Source: Streptomyces sp. DG1A-41 (lineage in GTDB: Bacteria; Actinomycetota; Actinomycetes; Streptomycetales; Streptomycetaceae). Taken from it: a DNA stretch of 64,000 nt. Positions 8,774 through 16,641 of this stretch are shown piece by piece. Under the pieces are notes generated by a model, which was not told where the DNA came from, ran no database searches, and worked only from the letters and a program-made list of their open reading frames with translations. The DNA lies in NCBI RefSeq assembly GCF_037055355.1, contig NZ_CP146350.1:5417001-5481000 (forward strand), written 5' to 3'. How positions within the stretch are numbered: position 1 is the stretch's first letter; each line of letters starts with the position of its first letter. A program made the translations under genes and the position numbers.

Positions 8774-9259
8774 GTGAACGTCTCTTCCCTGCGGGACCGC
8801 CGGTCCGCGGTCGAGGCCCGGCGCGGCGCCCGGTCGCCCGCCGAGGAGTGCCTGCCCGCGGCCGGGGACGACCGAGGCCTGTCCACGATCGAGGTTGTGA
8901 TCCTCGCGCCGGTGATGATCCTCTTCATCCTCGTCCTGGTGGCCTTCGGCCAGATGGTCGAGGGACGCGGAGCGATCGACGGCGCCGCGCGGGACGCCGC
9001 CCGGGCCGGATCGCTCCAGTGGGATGTCGGCAACGCCATGGCGGAAGCGCGCAAGGCGGCCCAGAGCAACCTCACGGACGTCTGCACGGGCCCGGTTACC
9101 GTCACCAAGACCAGCGCGGGCTTCGCCGACGCCGACCTGTTCACCGTCGAGGTGAGCTGCCAGGTCCGCGGCCTCGCGATGGTCGGCCTGGACATCAAGA
9201 CCCGGATGTCCGGCTCCTTCACGGCACCGCTGGACCCGTACAAGAGGAAGGCGGGCTGA
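8774..9259 (+). CDS. TadE/TadF-like minor pilin (second copy)
   Basis: 161 aa, GTG start abutting the previous TAG. The leader ends DDRG followed by LSTIEVVILAPVMILF, again Glu at +5 after a presumed cut at Gly35. The helix (about 38-58) leads to a domain with RDAARAGSL, the motif typical of TadE-family proteins, and two Cys (TDVCTGP, VSCQV) likely paired. Paralogous to the gene before it. The tandem pair probably fills the TadE and TadF roles. Confidence 0.8.
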   Translation: MNVSSLRDRRSAVEARRGARSPAEECLPAAGDDRGLSTIEVVILAPVMILFILVLVAFGQMVEGRGAIDGAARDAARAGSLQWDVGNAMAEARKAAQSNLTDVCTGPVTVTKTSAGFADADLFTVEVSCQVRGLAMVGLDIKTRMSGSFTAPLDPYKRKAG

Positions 9260-9270
9260 GGGACTTGACC

Positions 9271-9741
9271 ATGCCCTTCGAAACCACCGCCCTCCGTTCC
9301 TGGCTGTCGTCCCGCCACGAGCGGCTGGACGACCGTGGCTCCGGCGCCGGCGCGGTCATCATCTTCGCGCTGGTCTTCCTCTCCCTCTCCGCGTTCGTGA
9401 TCGACGGCGGCCTGTCCATCTCCAAGCGGGAACGGGCGGCCGACATCGCGGAACAGGCGGCCCGGTTCGCCGCCCAGGACATCGACCGCGACGCCCTCTA
9501 CGAGAACGAGGGCGGCCTCGCCCCGATCAACTTCGAGAATTGCAACGCCCGCGTGAAGGCCTTCGCCCGCGAGATGGACATGACGGGCGCGGACATCGCG
9601 GCGTCCCACTGCGTGGCGGCGGACGCCCAGCAGGTGCAGGTCGAGGTGCAGCTCACCTACTCCCCGGTCTTCACGGGGATGTTCTACGGCGGCGACGTGG
9701 TCGTCCACGGGCAGGCGGTGGCGGAGAACCAGGTCGGCTGA
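9271..9741 (+). CDS. TadG-like pilus-associated membrane protein
   Basis: 156 aa from an ATG with GAGGGA eight bases upstream; an upstream open stretch in the same frame is not coding. One helix (about 27-46, AGAVIIFALVFLSLSAFVID) followed by GGLSISKRERAADIAEQAAR, the N-terminal signature of Tad-locus TadG-like proteins. Unlike the two preceding pseudopilins it has no Glu at the fifth position after the Gly, so it is probably membrane-anchored rather than peptidase-processed. It is short against Gram-negative TadG but normal for actinobacterial loci. Last gene of the uninterrupted cluster. Confidence 0.7.
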   Translation: MPFETTALRSWLSSRHERLDDRGSGAGAVIIFALVFLSLSAFVIDGGLSISKRERAADIAEQAARFAAQDIDRDALYENEGGLAPINFENCNARVKAFAREMDMTGADIAASHCVAADAQQVQVEVQLTYSPVFTGMFYGGDVVVHGQAVAENQVG

Positions 9742-9801
9742 TGCTTTGATTCGGGTGCGGGGACCGTTGGCTCTCGCGCCGACGATGGCGCAGGCCGCAC
9801 G

Positions 9802-10075
9802 GGCCTGTCCGCGACCACCACCGCCGAACCCGTCTCCCTGCACATCGAGCCGGGGACGGCCGACGCCCAGGCGTACCCCGCTTCCGGCGAATGCGCGATC
9901 AACGAGGGACGGCAGCATCGGCGCACTGTACGCGAAGGGCAAGGCTGACCAGACCCCGCCCTGCGGCGTCAGCTACCTGCGCTCGCCCGGCTCCGACGGC
10001 CCCTACCCACCCGACGGCACATTCGACACGCCCCAGGACGTGTCGGTGCGGGAGATCCAGTCGGTGAACCGGTGA
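9802..10075 (+). pseudogene. Frameshifted C-terminal remnant of the CGIRYLR secreted-protein family
   Basis: This fragment matches the last third of the two secreted proteins encoded at 11.4-12.4 kb and 14.0-15.1 kb. It first reads GLSATTTAEPVSLHIEPG then PASGECAINE, matching WAETTAKPIALHLEPG and PASGDC.IND in the intact copies. One extra G near 9907 moves it into the next frame, where DGSIGALYAKGKAD, TPPCGVSYLR, DGTFDTPQD and REIQSVNR continue the match to the family's exact C-terminus. Some 18 residues around the NGTPYQLSASVTW segment are missing. Homology starts abruptly about 60 bases after the tadG-like stop, so the 5' two thirds are gone. It lies on the opposite strand to the intact copies. 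Confidence 0.85.
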
Positions 10076-10366
10076 TCCCGAATATTCGACGGATCTGCAC
10101 ACCGTTCACCGTGAGGTCGTGACAAACCAGGGCAGGAACTGAACGCAACTCACTTACCCCGCCGTGCATTGCACACCGGTACCGCGCAGTGGCGGAACGT
10201 GTGAAGGCGACGGGCCTTTCGGTGACCGAATGGCCACACACGTGAATTCGGTCGCCGAAGTCCATCGCACCTCGATAAGCACTGACTGGCCGACCCTCCT
10301 CCCGACGTGCTTTGATCGGTCGCGCTCGAGCACTTCGAATTATTGAAACGAAGGGAACCGCCTTCC

Positions 10367-10594
10367 ATGGCCTTCACCCCGCAGATCGAGACCGCCCACA
10401 TGTCCGACGCCGAGCTGGACACCATCGCCGGCGGCCAGGCGGGCGGCGCCGCGGGTGCCGGCGCCGCAGCCGGTCTCTACGTCGAGACGTCGGCCGTCGG
10501 CGTCAACGCCGGTGTCGGCGGCGGCGTTGGCCTCGCCGCCTCGCCCCAGGGCCTCGCGGCGGACCTGCACCTCAACGCCACGGTCGCTTCCTGA
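10367..10594 (+). CDS. Double-glycine-leader peptide, putative bacteriocin/RiPP-type precursor
   Basis: 75 aa from an ATG with GAAGGGA upstream (an in-frame TTG 24 bases earlier lies ahead of that site). The N-terminus has the acidic leader pattern MSDAELDTIAGG (residues 12-23), the class-II or double-Gly leader recognised by C39-type peptidase transporters. The presumed core of 52 residues is extremely rich in Gly, Ala and Val (QAGGAAGAG, GVNAGVGGGVGL), has no Cys and few Ser/Thr, so lanthionine rings are impossible. No modification enzyme or transporter gene is adjacent. A strong hairpin follows the stop. It may be a small exported peptide whose partners are elsewhere. Confidence 0.65.
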   Translation: MAFTPQIETAHMSDAELDTIAGGQAGGAAGAGAAAGLYVETSAVGVNAGVGGGVGLAASPQGLAADLHLNATVAS

Positions 10595-10610
10595 CCTCAG
10601 GCATGCGAAA

Positions 10611-10638
10611 AGGCCCCGGATCTCCGGATCCGGGGCCT
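10611..10638. terminator. Bidirectional hairpin terminator
   Basis: Perfect 11-bp stem (AGGCCCCGGAT / ATCCGGGGCCT) with a 6-base loop between the convergent peptide gene and the WXG100-like gene. It should serve both. Confidence 0.8.
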
Positions 10639-10658
10639 CTTCGCGTCAGGAGCGCGGC

Positions 10659-11012
10659 TTACTTCCCGCCGCCACCGCCTTTACCACTCTTCCCGCCCCG
10701 CTTGTCCTCCGTCTTCATGGCATCGTTGACCTGCTTGGCGAGCTCGTCATCAAGCTTCTTGAATTCACGGACAACGGCATCGGACATACTCGCCAGCGCA
10801 TCGAGCTGATGCGTGATGTCCTCACGCCCGTCTTCCCAGTTGGACTCGAAATCCCCGAGCGCGTCATTGACACTGCCGTCGCCGATGTCGTCTCTGTAGG
10901 ACTCGAGGGGCTTCTTCGTGTGATCCAGACGGGTCTTGATGGAACGCAGCCGGCGCCCATAGCCTTCCAGCTCGCTCAGCGGGAGTGCGAGGTCGCTCTT
11001 GCCGTTGCCCAT
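10659..11012 (-). CDS. WXG100-like small protein (type VII secretion-associated)
   Basis: 117 aa, almost entirely helical: helix one about residues 7-40, a turn containing WEDG (Trp59-Gly62), then helix two to about 100, ending in a Lys/Gly-rich tail. Two helices around a W-x-G-type turn is the ESAT-6/WXG100 plan, although here the spacing is W-x-x-G. No signal peptide. The start is ATG with a G-run seven bases upstream; a slightly longer reading exists. It is divergent from a truncated gene whose N-terminus looks like a type VII effector start, so the two may have been partners. No secretion ATPase gene lies in the window. Confidence 0.6.
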   Translation of the reverse strand: MGNGKSDLALPLSELEGYGRRLRSIKTRLDHTKKPLESYRDDIGDGSVNDALGDFESNWEDGREDITHQLDALASMSDAVVREFKKLDDELAKQVNDAMKTEDKRGGKSGKGGGGGK

Positions 11013-11152
11013 ATGGCAGCCCCCAACGTCCAACGCCCTGATCTCACCTGAACCGTACCCCGAGTCGATCTTTCCGTCGAATGGTTGTGCCTTGTAAGTT
11101 CACGTGTGCATACGGTTGTTGATGTTGGTGTGCACGTGACGGGGGTTGGAGT

Positions 11153-11335
11153 ATGGCGGGGCACAGGCCTGCGGACTGGCATGTCCTGGACTTGGACAAG
11201 GGCCCGACCCCTGGTGACCCGCAGCGGGTGCGCACGCTCGCGAAGCTGGGAAACTGGGTGCTCTCGGGAGCATCGGGACGACGCGAGATGAGCCTCGAAG
11301 AGGTGCTCTCGTTCACGGAGTCGAGCCTGCGCTGA
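11153..11335 (+). pseudogene. Truncated N-terminal remnant of a putative type VII secretion effector
   Basis: 60 aa with a good ribosome site (GGAG just before ATG). The first 30 residues (AGHRPADWHVLDLDKGPTPG then DPQRVRTLAK) resemble the opening of large streptomycete proteins that begin with a WXG-type helical domain; I recall this from family knowledge and cannot search it. After LAK the expected helical domain is absent and an unrelated tail (SLEEVLSFTESSLR) leads to a stop. The natural protein would be several hundred residues, so this is a decayed start joined to another sequence. Divergent from the WXG100-like gene with about 140 bases between. Confidence 0.5.
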
Positions 11336-11380
11336 AACGCGGGCAGCACCGCGCGCACTGCGGCCCTGTACGGCCGCACC

Positions 11381-12418
11381 TCAGCGGTTGATCGACTGGA
11401 TCTCTTGGACGTTCATGTCCTGGGTGGTCTCGAAGGTGCCGTCGGGGAGGTCGCCGCCCGTGCCGTCGCTGCCCTGCCAGGTGACGCTGGCCGAGAGCTG
11501 GTAGGGGGTGCCGTTGGTGGCGCGGAGGTAACGGATGCCGCAGGGTGGGGTCTTGTCGGCATTGCCCTTGGTGTAGGGGGTGCCGATGGAGCCGTCGTCG
11601 TTGATCTGGCAGTCGCCGGAGGCGGGGAAGGTCTCGGCGTCCTCGGTGCCCGGTTCCAGGTGGAGGGCGATCGGCTTGGCGGTCGTCTCCGCCCACAGGC
11701 CCGTGTTGGGGAGTTCGGCGCGGACCTTGACCTCCTTGAAGGTGCCCTTGTCCAGCCACACCCAGGTCGGCAGGTTCACCGTCGATTTGGCCGCCGGCTT
11801 CAACTCCACCTCGGTTTCGGGCACCTTGACCTTGTTGTAGGCGTAGTCGGCGAGGGTTTCCGGCGTGGGGGCGTTGGGGTCGTCGGGGATCTCGCCGGCG
11901 TCCTGCCAGAACATCAGCCGGCTGCACAGTGAGGTGTCGTCGACCTCCCTGACGTTGGGAGAGAATCCACGCCAGAAGTAGCCGTCCTTGCCGAGGTTGA
12001 AGTTCTTGTAGCCCTTCACCGTGCTGGGCGTGCCGAAGTAGTTGGCGGCGTCCTTCTCGTCCTTGAAGTGGTCCGTCCAGAGCTTCGAGCCGATCCAGCT
12101 CTGGCGGAGGGCGACGTCGCCGTTACCGTCGTTCTCCGAGAAGTTCTTCAACTGCTCGGGCGTGAAGACCGGCTCGTACCAGCAAGGCGGCGGCTCCCAG
12201 TTCACGTCTGTGGCTGAGAGTGTGCCCTGCTTGCCGCCGGTGGGGCCGCTCGTCTGCGTGACCTTGATCCGGGACTGCGAGGCCGAAGCGGAGATTACGT
12301 TCTTCTCGGCCTGGCCGTATAGGTCTTCGCCCCCGAGGGCGATGGCCGGAGTTGGTGCGAGGAGGGCGATGGCGAGAGTGACGACGGTCGAAGGGCGGGA
12401 CGCGTTTGGAGAGCTCAC
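11381..12418 (-). CDS. Secreted protein of the repeated lipoprotein/secreted-protein unit (copy A)
   Basis: 345 aa from a GTG overlapping the upstream lipoprotein stop by GTGA, so the pair is translationally coupled. A signal peptide (VVTLAIALLAPTPAIA) leads to PPPCWYEPVFTPEQLKNF (about 80-97), GKDGYFWRG, LADYAYNKVKVPET, NLPTWVWLDKGTFKEV and a C-terminal half with EPGTEDAE, ASGDCQINDDGSIG and PPCGIRYLRATNGTPY. Four Cys could form two disulphides. The C-terminal 190 residues are almost identical to copy B while the N-terminal third differs. No catalytic motif is recognisable. Family and function unknown to me; the context suggests an envelope or secretion role. Confidence 0.8.
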   Translation of the reverse strand: MSSPNASRPSTVVTLAIALLAPTPAIALGGEDLYGQAEKNVISASASQSRIKVTQTSGPTGGKQGTLSATDVNWEPPPCWYEPVFTPEQLKNFSENDGNGDVALRQSWIGSKLWTDHFKDEKDAANYFGTPSTVKGYKNFNLGKDGYFWRGFSPNVREVDDTSLCSRLMFWQDAGEIPDDPNAPTPETLADYAYNKVKVPETEVELKPAAKSTVNLPTWVWLDKGTFKEVKVRAELPNTGLWAETTAKPIALHLEPGTEDAETFPASGDCQINDDGSIGTPYTKGNADKTPPCGIRYLRATNGTPYQLSASVTWQGSDGTGGDLPDGTFETTQDMNVQEIQSINR

Positions 12419-13062
12419 GAGCAGCCGCCCCTCTCCGAACGGGCGGACACGGCCTGCCACACCCCCTGTGCGTTCTTGGCCATGGAGATCAGGTAGAAGA
12501 CCTCCGGGTCCGTGCCCGCCGGGTTGCCTTTGACCTCGCCGGTCTTGCGGTTTCTCGTGTACCCCTTGCTCTCATCAGTGCAATAGGAGAGTGCTGCCGC
12601 TGCCTTGTTCTTGGCGAGGGAGACCTTGGGGTCGTACACGGGTAGCTTGCCGAAGACCGTGAGGTTCTTGTCCGTGTAACTCTTGATCCACTGCTGGCTC
12701 TGAGAGAAGCCGGCCTCGGTGTCGTAGAAGGCGCGGGCCTTGCTGTCCGGGTCGTTCTCGATGATCGCCGCGTAGCCTGCCCGGAGCTGTTCCTTGCCGT
12801 CGTTGAGCACGGCCTGCTCGACGGGGTCGCTGCTCGTCCAGTTCTCGAAGGTCAGCTGGAAGCTGCTGGGAAGCTTGATCACGGGGCGCTTGACCACGGG
12901 CGCCGCAGGCGACGCCGAAGCGGAGGCCGACGGGCTGCTCGACCCGCTGTCCGCCCCCTTGATGTCGTCCGATGGCGAATCGCCGCCGCCGCAGGCAGTC
13001 AGAAGTAGTGCCGCCGTAGCGGTCAGCATGGCGGCAGTGGTGGTCAGAGCGCGGCGTGCCAC
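12415..13062 (-). CDS. Lipoprotein of the repeated unit (copy A)
   Basis: 215 aa from a GTG with GGGGGAG upstream; the longer reading to the north is not credible because the signal peptide starts at this GTG. The sequence ARRALTTTAAMLTATAALLL ends in the lipobox LTACGGG, nearly identical to copies B and C, then an acidic/Ser/Ala linker. The mature domain differs strongly from B and C but keeps the landmarks: FENWTSSDP, a mid-protein Cys (YCTDESKGY) and a Cys three from the end (GGCS). It ends by overlapping the partner's GTG. Unknown function; a surface-exposed receptor or inhibitor is possible. Confidence 0.8.
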   Translation of the reverse strand: MARRALTTTAAMLTATAALLLTACGGGDSPSDDIKGADSGSSSPSASASASPAAPVVKRPVIKLPSSFQLTFENWTSSDPVEQAVLNDGKEQLRAGYAAIIENDPDSKARAFYDTEAGFSQSQQWIKSYTDKNLTVFGKLPVYDPKVSLAKNKAAAALSYCTDESKGYTRNRKTGEVKGNPAGTDPEVFYLISMAKNAQGVWQAVSARSERGGCS

Positions 13063-13200
13063 GGTTCGTCTCCCCCGGTGTTCGGCGTGTGCGGCAGAGA
13101 ACGAAGTTATCAGGGGCCGCTCATGGGTCCTTGAGAGGCCGTGGTGGATTGTGGGGGGAAGGTAAGGAGTGTGTCGTGGCGGATGTGAACGGCGCTCACC

Positions 13201-13950
13201 ATGTCGATGCGGCTGCGACGACAAGCGTCCCACGTCATCGAACCTTCGCGGACGATCTCGTGGACCAGGTGGAATGCGCGGGTGGGTGATGCGAGGCATG
13301 AGGTAGTGCCTGGTCAGGTTGTCCCTGTTCCGGAGGGCGTGCTGGCACGCGAGATCTTCGGACCGCTCGGCGGGGTCGTGGAGGTTGGGGCCGTGTCGAT
13401 GACCGGCACGTGGAGTGTCGGTGCGGCCTCCGTCGGCGAGTTGGTGAGCCGTCGGCGTGACGAGGTCGACCGGCTGCTCGAGCTCGTCCGTGACATCGGC
13501 GGCTTCTCTTCGTCCGCGATGGCCGTCGCCGATGAACTGGGCCATCTGCGGGAGCACGAGGTGACGGCACCGTCCTTGCTCCTGTGGTCAGGTGCGGTCG
13601 AGGGGATTCCGTCCCGGCTCGACGACCTAGAACGGCCGGACATCGTTCGGCGCATGTGCCACATGGCAGCCGACTTGCAGCTGACGCACTTCCTTCAGGC
13701 CCTGATCATGGCTGCCATCGCGGCGGGAGGGGAAGTCCACGCCGGGGCATCCCACATCGCCGAAGCGCTGGCGATCGCGTCCGGCATCGCGGACGCCACG
13801 GGACGGAGTGCACCGGCGCTGGTCTTCAGGATGTGGCGAGTTGCCCGCCTCCCCGGCCTGCTCCGGCCCGAGGCGGACACGCCCGAGCACGGAAAGGCCG
13901 GGTTCCGGGCTTATGACCGGGCGCTCGAAGCCTTGGTCACGGCTACCTGA
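13201..13950 (+). CDS. Hypothetical protein, probable N-terminal frame break
   Basis: The reading frame has strong Streptomyces-type third-position GC and encodes a helical Ala/Leu-rich protein (VGAASVGELVSRRRDEVDRL, MAVADELGHLREHEVTA, MAADLQLTHFLQALIMAAIA). No family recognised. The natural start is probably a GTG at 13176 with a perfect AAGGAG six bases upstream; that frame reads ADVNGAHHVD...RTFADDLVDQVECA before a one-base shift near 13281 joins it to this frame (VGDARHEVVPGQ). The ATG used here lies inside that region and has no ribosome site. Divergent from the copy A lipoprotein across a duplicated promoter. Either a pseudogene or an assembly error. Confidence 0.5.
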   Translation: MSMRLRRQASHVIEPSRTISWTRWNARVGDARHEVVPGQVVPVPEGVLAREIFGPLGGVVEVGAVSMTGTWSVGAASVGELVSRRRDEVDRLLELVRDIGGFSSSAMAVADELGHLREHEVTAPSLLLWSGAVEGIPSRLDDLERPDIVRRMCHMAADLQLTHFLQALIMAAIAAGGEVHAGASHIAEALAIASGIADATGRSAPALVFRMWRVARLPGLLRPEADTPEHGKAGFRAYDRALEALVTAT

Positions 13951-13999
13951 CGGCCTGAGCGAGGTACTGATCCTTTGCTCGGCTTGCGCCTGGGCCACA

Positions 14000-15085
14000 T
14001 CAGCGGTTGATCGACTGGATTTCCTGGACGTTCATGTCCTGGGTCGTCTCGAACGTGCCGTCGGGGAGGTCGCCGCCCGTGCCGTCGGAGCCCTCCCAGG
14101 TGATCTGCCACGTGACGCTGGCCGAGAGCTGGTAGGGGGTGCCGTTGGTGGCGCGGAGGTAACGGATGCCGCAGGGCGGGGTCTTCTCGGCGTCGCCCTT
14201 GGTGTAGGGGGTGCCGATGGAGCCGTCGTCGTTGATCTCGCAGTCGCCGGAAGCGGGGAAGACCTCGGCGTCCTCGGTGCCGGGCTCCAGGTGGAGGGCG
14301 ATCGGCTTGGCGGTGGTCTCGGCCCACAGGCCCGTGTTGGGGAGTTCGGCGCGGACCTTGACCTCCTTGAAGGTGCCCTTGTCCAGCCACACCCACGTGG
14401 GCAGGTTGACCGTGGACTTGGCCTCCGGCTTCAGGTCGACCCTCGTGTCCGGGACCTTGACCTTGTTGTAGGCGTACTCGGCGAGCGTCTTCGGGGTGGG
14501 CGCGTTCGGGTCGTCCGGGACCTCGCCGGCGTCGACCCAGAACATGATGCGGCCGCAGTCCCAGGAGTCAGAGTCGTTGGGGTCGGGGGCGACGCCGCGC
14601 CAGAAGTAGCCGTCCTTGCCGAGGTTGTAGTTCTTGTAGCCCTCGGCAGTGCTGTTCTGAGGCGCGTGCAGGTCGAAGTTCTCCGCCGGCTTTCCGTCCC
14701 GGTAGTGGTCGGTCCAGAGCCCCTTGCCCCACCAGGATTCGTGGATTCCGACATCGCCGCCGCTGTCCGTGTCCACGAAGTGCTTCAACTGCTCCGGGGT
14801 GAAGGCGGGCTCGTACCAGCAGGACGGCGGCTTCCAGTTGGGATCGACCGTGCCGAGGTTGCCCTCCTTGCCGTCACCACCCCCACCGCTCGGATACGTG
14901 ACCTGGATGTTGGAGACGGAGGCCGACAGGCTTCCCTTGCCGTCGGATCCGCCTTGCGCGCCGGGGGGCTTCGCCTCGCCGGCGACCGGCTTGTTGGCGT
15001 AAGCCGGGGCGGCGGTGCAGACGAGGGAGCCTGCGGCCAAGGCCACGATCAGCTTCGTTCGGCTGGATGTGGTCAGCCTCGGCAT
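14000..15085 (-). CDS. Secreted protein of the repeated unit (copy B)
   Basis: 361 aa; the ATG has GGAGGA directly upstream and overlaps the end of lipoprotein B by 13 bases. Signal peptide (KLIVALAAGSLVCTAAPAYA) then a Gly-rich stretch, PPSCWYEPAFTPEQLKHF, GKDGYFWRG, and the shared C-terminal module from DAGE.PDDPNAPTP to EIQSINR, near-identical to copy A. A small insertion (ITWE) distinguishes the two near the end. Four conserved Cys, no transmembrane anchor and no cell-wall sorting signal. It is probably exported and acts with the coupled lipoprotein. Function unknown. Confidence 0.8.
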   Translation of the reverse strand: MPRLTTSSRTKLIVALAAGSLVCTAAPAYANKPVAGEAKPPGAQGGSDGKGSLSASVSNIQVTYPSGGGGDGKEGNLGTVDPNWKPPSCWYEPAFTPEQLKHFVDTDSGGDVGIHESWWGKGLWTDHYRDGKPAENFDLHAPQNSTAEGYKNYNLGKDGYFWRGVAPDPNDSDSWDCGRIMFWVDAGEVPDDPNAPTPKTLAEYAYNKVKVPDTRVDLKPEAKSTVNLPTWVWLDKGTFKEVKVRAELPNTGLWAETTAKPIALHLEPGTEDAEVFPASGDCEINDDGSIGTPYTKGDAEKTPPCGIRYLRATNGTPYQLSASVTWQITWEGSDGTGGDLPDGTFETTQDMNVQEIQSINR

Positions 15086-15741
15086 TCCTCCGCCTTCCCC
15101 TCGACGGTGACCTGCTGGGCGCGCCACACCGGATTGCCCTTCACGGATGCCATGAGGATGGTGAACTTCTGGAAACTGGCCAGGCTTTCCTTCGTGCGGT
15201 GGACCTTTTCGGACTTGACTTCCTTGCCGTAGACCTTGGACTGATCCTCACAGAAGGTGACGCTGACCGTGTTGACCTTCTCCGACTCGTCGCCCGGACG
15301 GATTTCGGCCTTGTAATACCGGTCCTCGCCCGTGAGTGTCCAGCCGCCGTCCACGTACTCCTTGATCTGCGAGTGCGCGTACTGGGCAGCCTGGCCCGAC
15401 GAATAGAACTGGAAGGCGGGGTCTCCCGGATCCTGCTTCGTGATGCCGTGGTTGAGCGCCCGGATGTAGTTGGCGGCGTCCTCGAGGGCTGCCGCGCTGT
15501 CCTGGTCCGACGGCTTCTCGAAGTCGAAGACCAGGTCGAGGTCATTCGGGAGACTCACGTCAGGCCGGTCGACGTCCGTCGCCGCCGAACCGGAAGCCGA
15601 AGCGGAAGGGCTGCTCGCTCCCTTGTCCGCTCCCTTGATGTCGTCCGACGAGTCGTCGCCGCCCCCGCCGCATGCGGTGAGCAGGAGTGCCGCTGTCGCG
15701 GTGAGCGTGGCGGCTGTCGTTTTCAGAGCGCGGCGGGCCAC
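15073..15741 (-). CDS. Lipoprotein of the repeated unit (copy B)
   Basis: 222 aa from a GTG. Signal peptide and lipobox (ALLLTACGGGG) match copies A and C. After the linker the domain reads LVFDFEKPSDQDSAAALEDA, NYIRALNHGITKQDP, AQYAHSQIKEYVDGGWTL, then FCEDQSKVYGKEVK and a terminal KAEECRG. It is about half identical to copy C over the whole mature part. Translation runs into the secreted partner by overlap. The domain with paired Cys resembles a small solute- or protein-binding fold, but I recognise no family. Confidence 0.8.
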   Translation of the reverse strand: MARRALKTTAATLTATAALLLTACGGGGDDSSDDIKGADKGASSPSASASGSAATDVDRPDVSLPNDLDLVFDFEKPSDQDSAAALEDAANYIRALNHGITKQDPGDPAFQFYSSGQAAQYAHSQIKEYVDGGWTLTGEDRYYKAEIRPGDESEKVNTVSVTFCEDQSKVYGKEVKSEKVHRTKESLASFQKFTILMASVKGNPVWRAQQVTVEGKAEECRG

Positions 15742-15969
15742 TGGCGTTCTCCCCCGGTGATCGATCGTCGTCCGTTGTGTGCGGCAGGGAACGAAGCTAT
15801 CAGGGGCGGGTAATGAGCCCTTGAGAGGCAATGGCGGAATGTGTGGGGAATGTGGGGAGCGGGGCGTGGCAGTCGCGAATGCTTGAGGGGCTCGGCTGGT
15901 CCGCGGACTGCCCGCCAGGCATGGCTGACCGTAGCGATCAGCGTCGGGTACGACCGGTCGGGAAACGCG

Positions 15970-16641
15970 TCACCGCCGGCATTCCTTCGCCTTGCCGATG
16001 ACCTCGATGTTCGCGGCCTTCCAGACCGCGGCGGCGCCGGACGGGGGTGCCATGAGCAGCCGGTACCGCAGGTAGCTGTCCAGGCTCTCCTCGGTGTAAT
16101 GGACTTTTCCGGTCTTGACGTCCTTGCTGTAGGACTTCGCCTGGTTCCGGCAGAACGAGACGAGGACGCCCTTACCGTCACTCATGGTGGTGACTTCGTC
16201 GTCGTAGTACGTGTCCGTCCCGTAGACGGTCCATCCGCCCTTCACCCACGCCTCGATCTGCGACTTGGCGTACTGCTCGGCCTGCGCTCCCGAATGGAAC
16301 CGGTACGCCGGGTCGTTCGGATCCTGCTTGGCGATGCCGTGCTTCAGCGCGCGGATGTAGTTCTCGGCGTCGGCAAGCGCTGCCGCATGCTTCGCGTCGG
16401 ACGGCTGGTCGAAGTCGAAGACCAGCTTCAATTCCTGGGGCACGCTGAGGTCCGGACGGTCGGCATCGGCGGGATCGGAGTCGGAGGGGGCCGAGGAGGC
16501 AGCCGGGCTCTTCGTTCCTCCGTCCGCCCCCTTGGCGTCGTCCGGCGACTTCTCTTCGCCACCTCCGCCGCACGCGGTGAGCAACAGTGCCGCCGTCGCG
16601 GCGAACACGGCAGCTGTGGTGGTCAGAGCGCGGCGGGCCAC
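15970..16641 (-). CDS. Lipoprotein of the repeated unit (copy C, without partner)
   Basis: 223 aa from a GTG; signal peptide ARRALTTTAAVFAATAALLL with lipobox LTACGGGG, then landmarks shared with copy B (LVFDFDQPSDAKHAAALADA, NYIRALKHGIAKQDPNDPAY, VKGGWTVYGTDTYYDDE, FCRNQAKSYSKDVKTGKVHY, KAKECRR). Unlike A and B no secreted-protein gene follows: after its stop comes the upstream region of lipoprotein B. The partner has been lost or never copied, so this protein may act alone or with the other secreted proteins. Confidence 0.8.
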   Translation of the reverse strand: MARRALTTTAAVFAATAALLLTACGGGGEEKSPDDAKGADGGTKSPAASSAPSDSDPADADRPDLSVPQELKLVFDFDQPSDAKHAAALADAENYIRALKHGIAKQDPNDPAYRFHSGAQAEQYAKSQIEAWVKGGWTVYGTDTYYDDEVTTMSDGKGVLVSFCRNQAKSYSKDVKTGKVHYTEESLDSYLRYRLLMAPPSGAAAVWKAANIEVIGKAKECRR

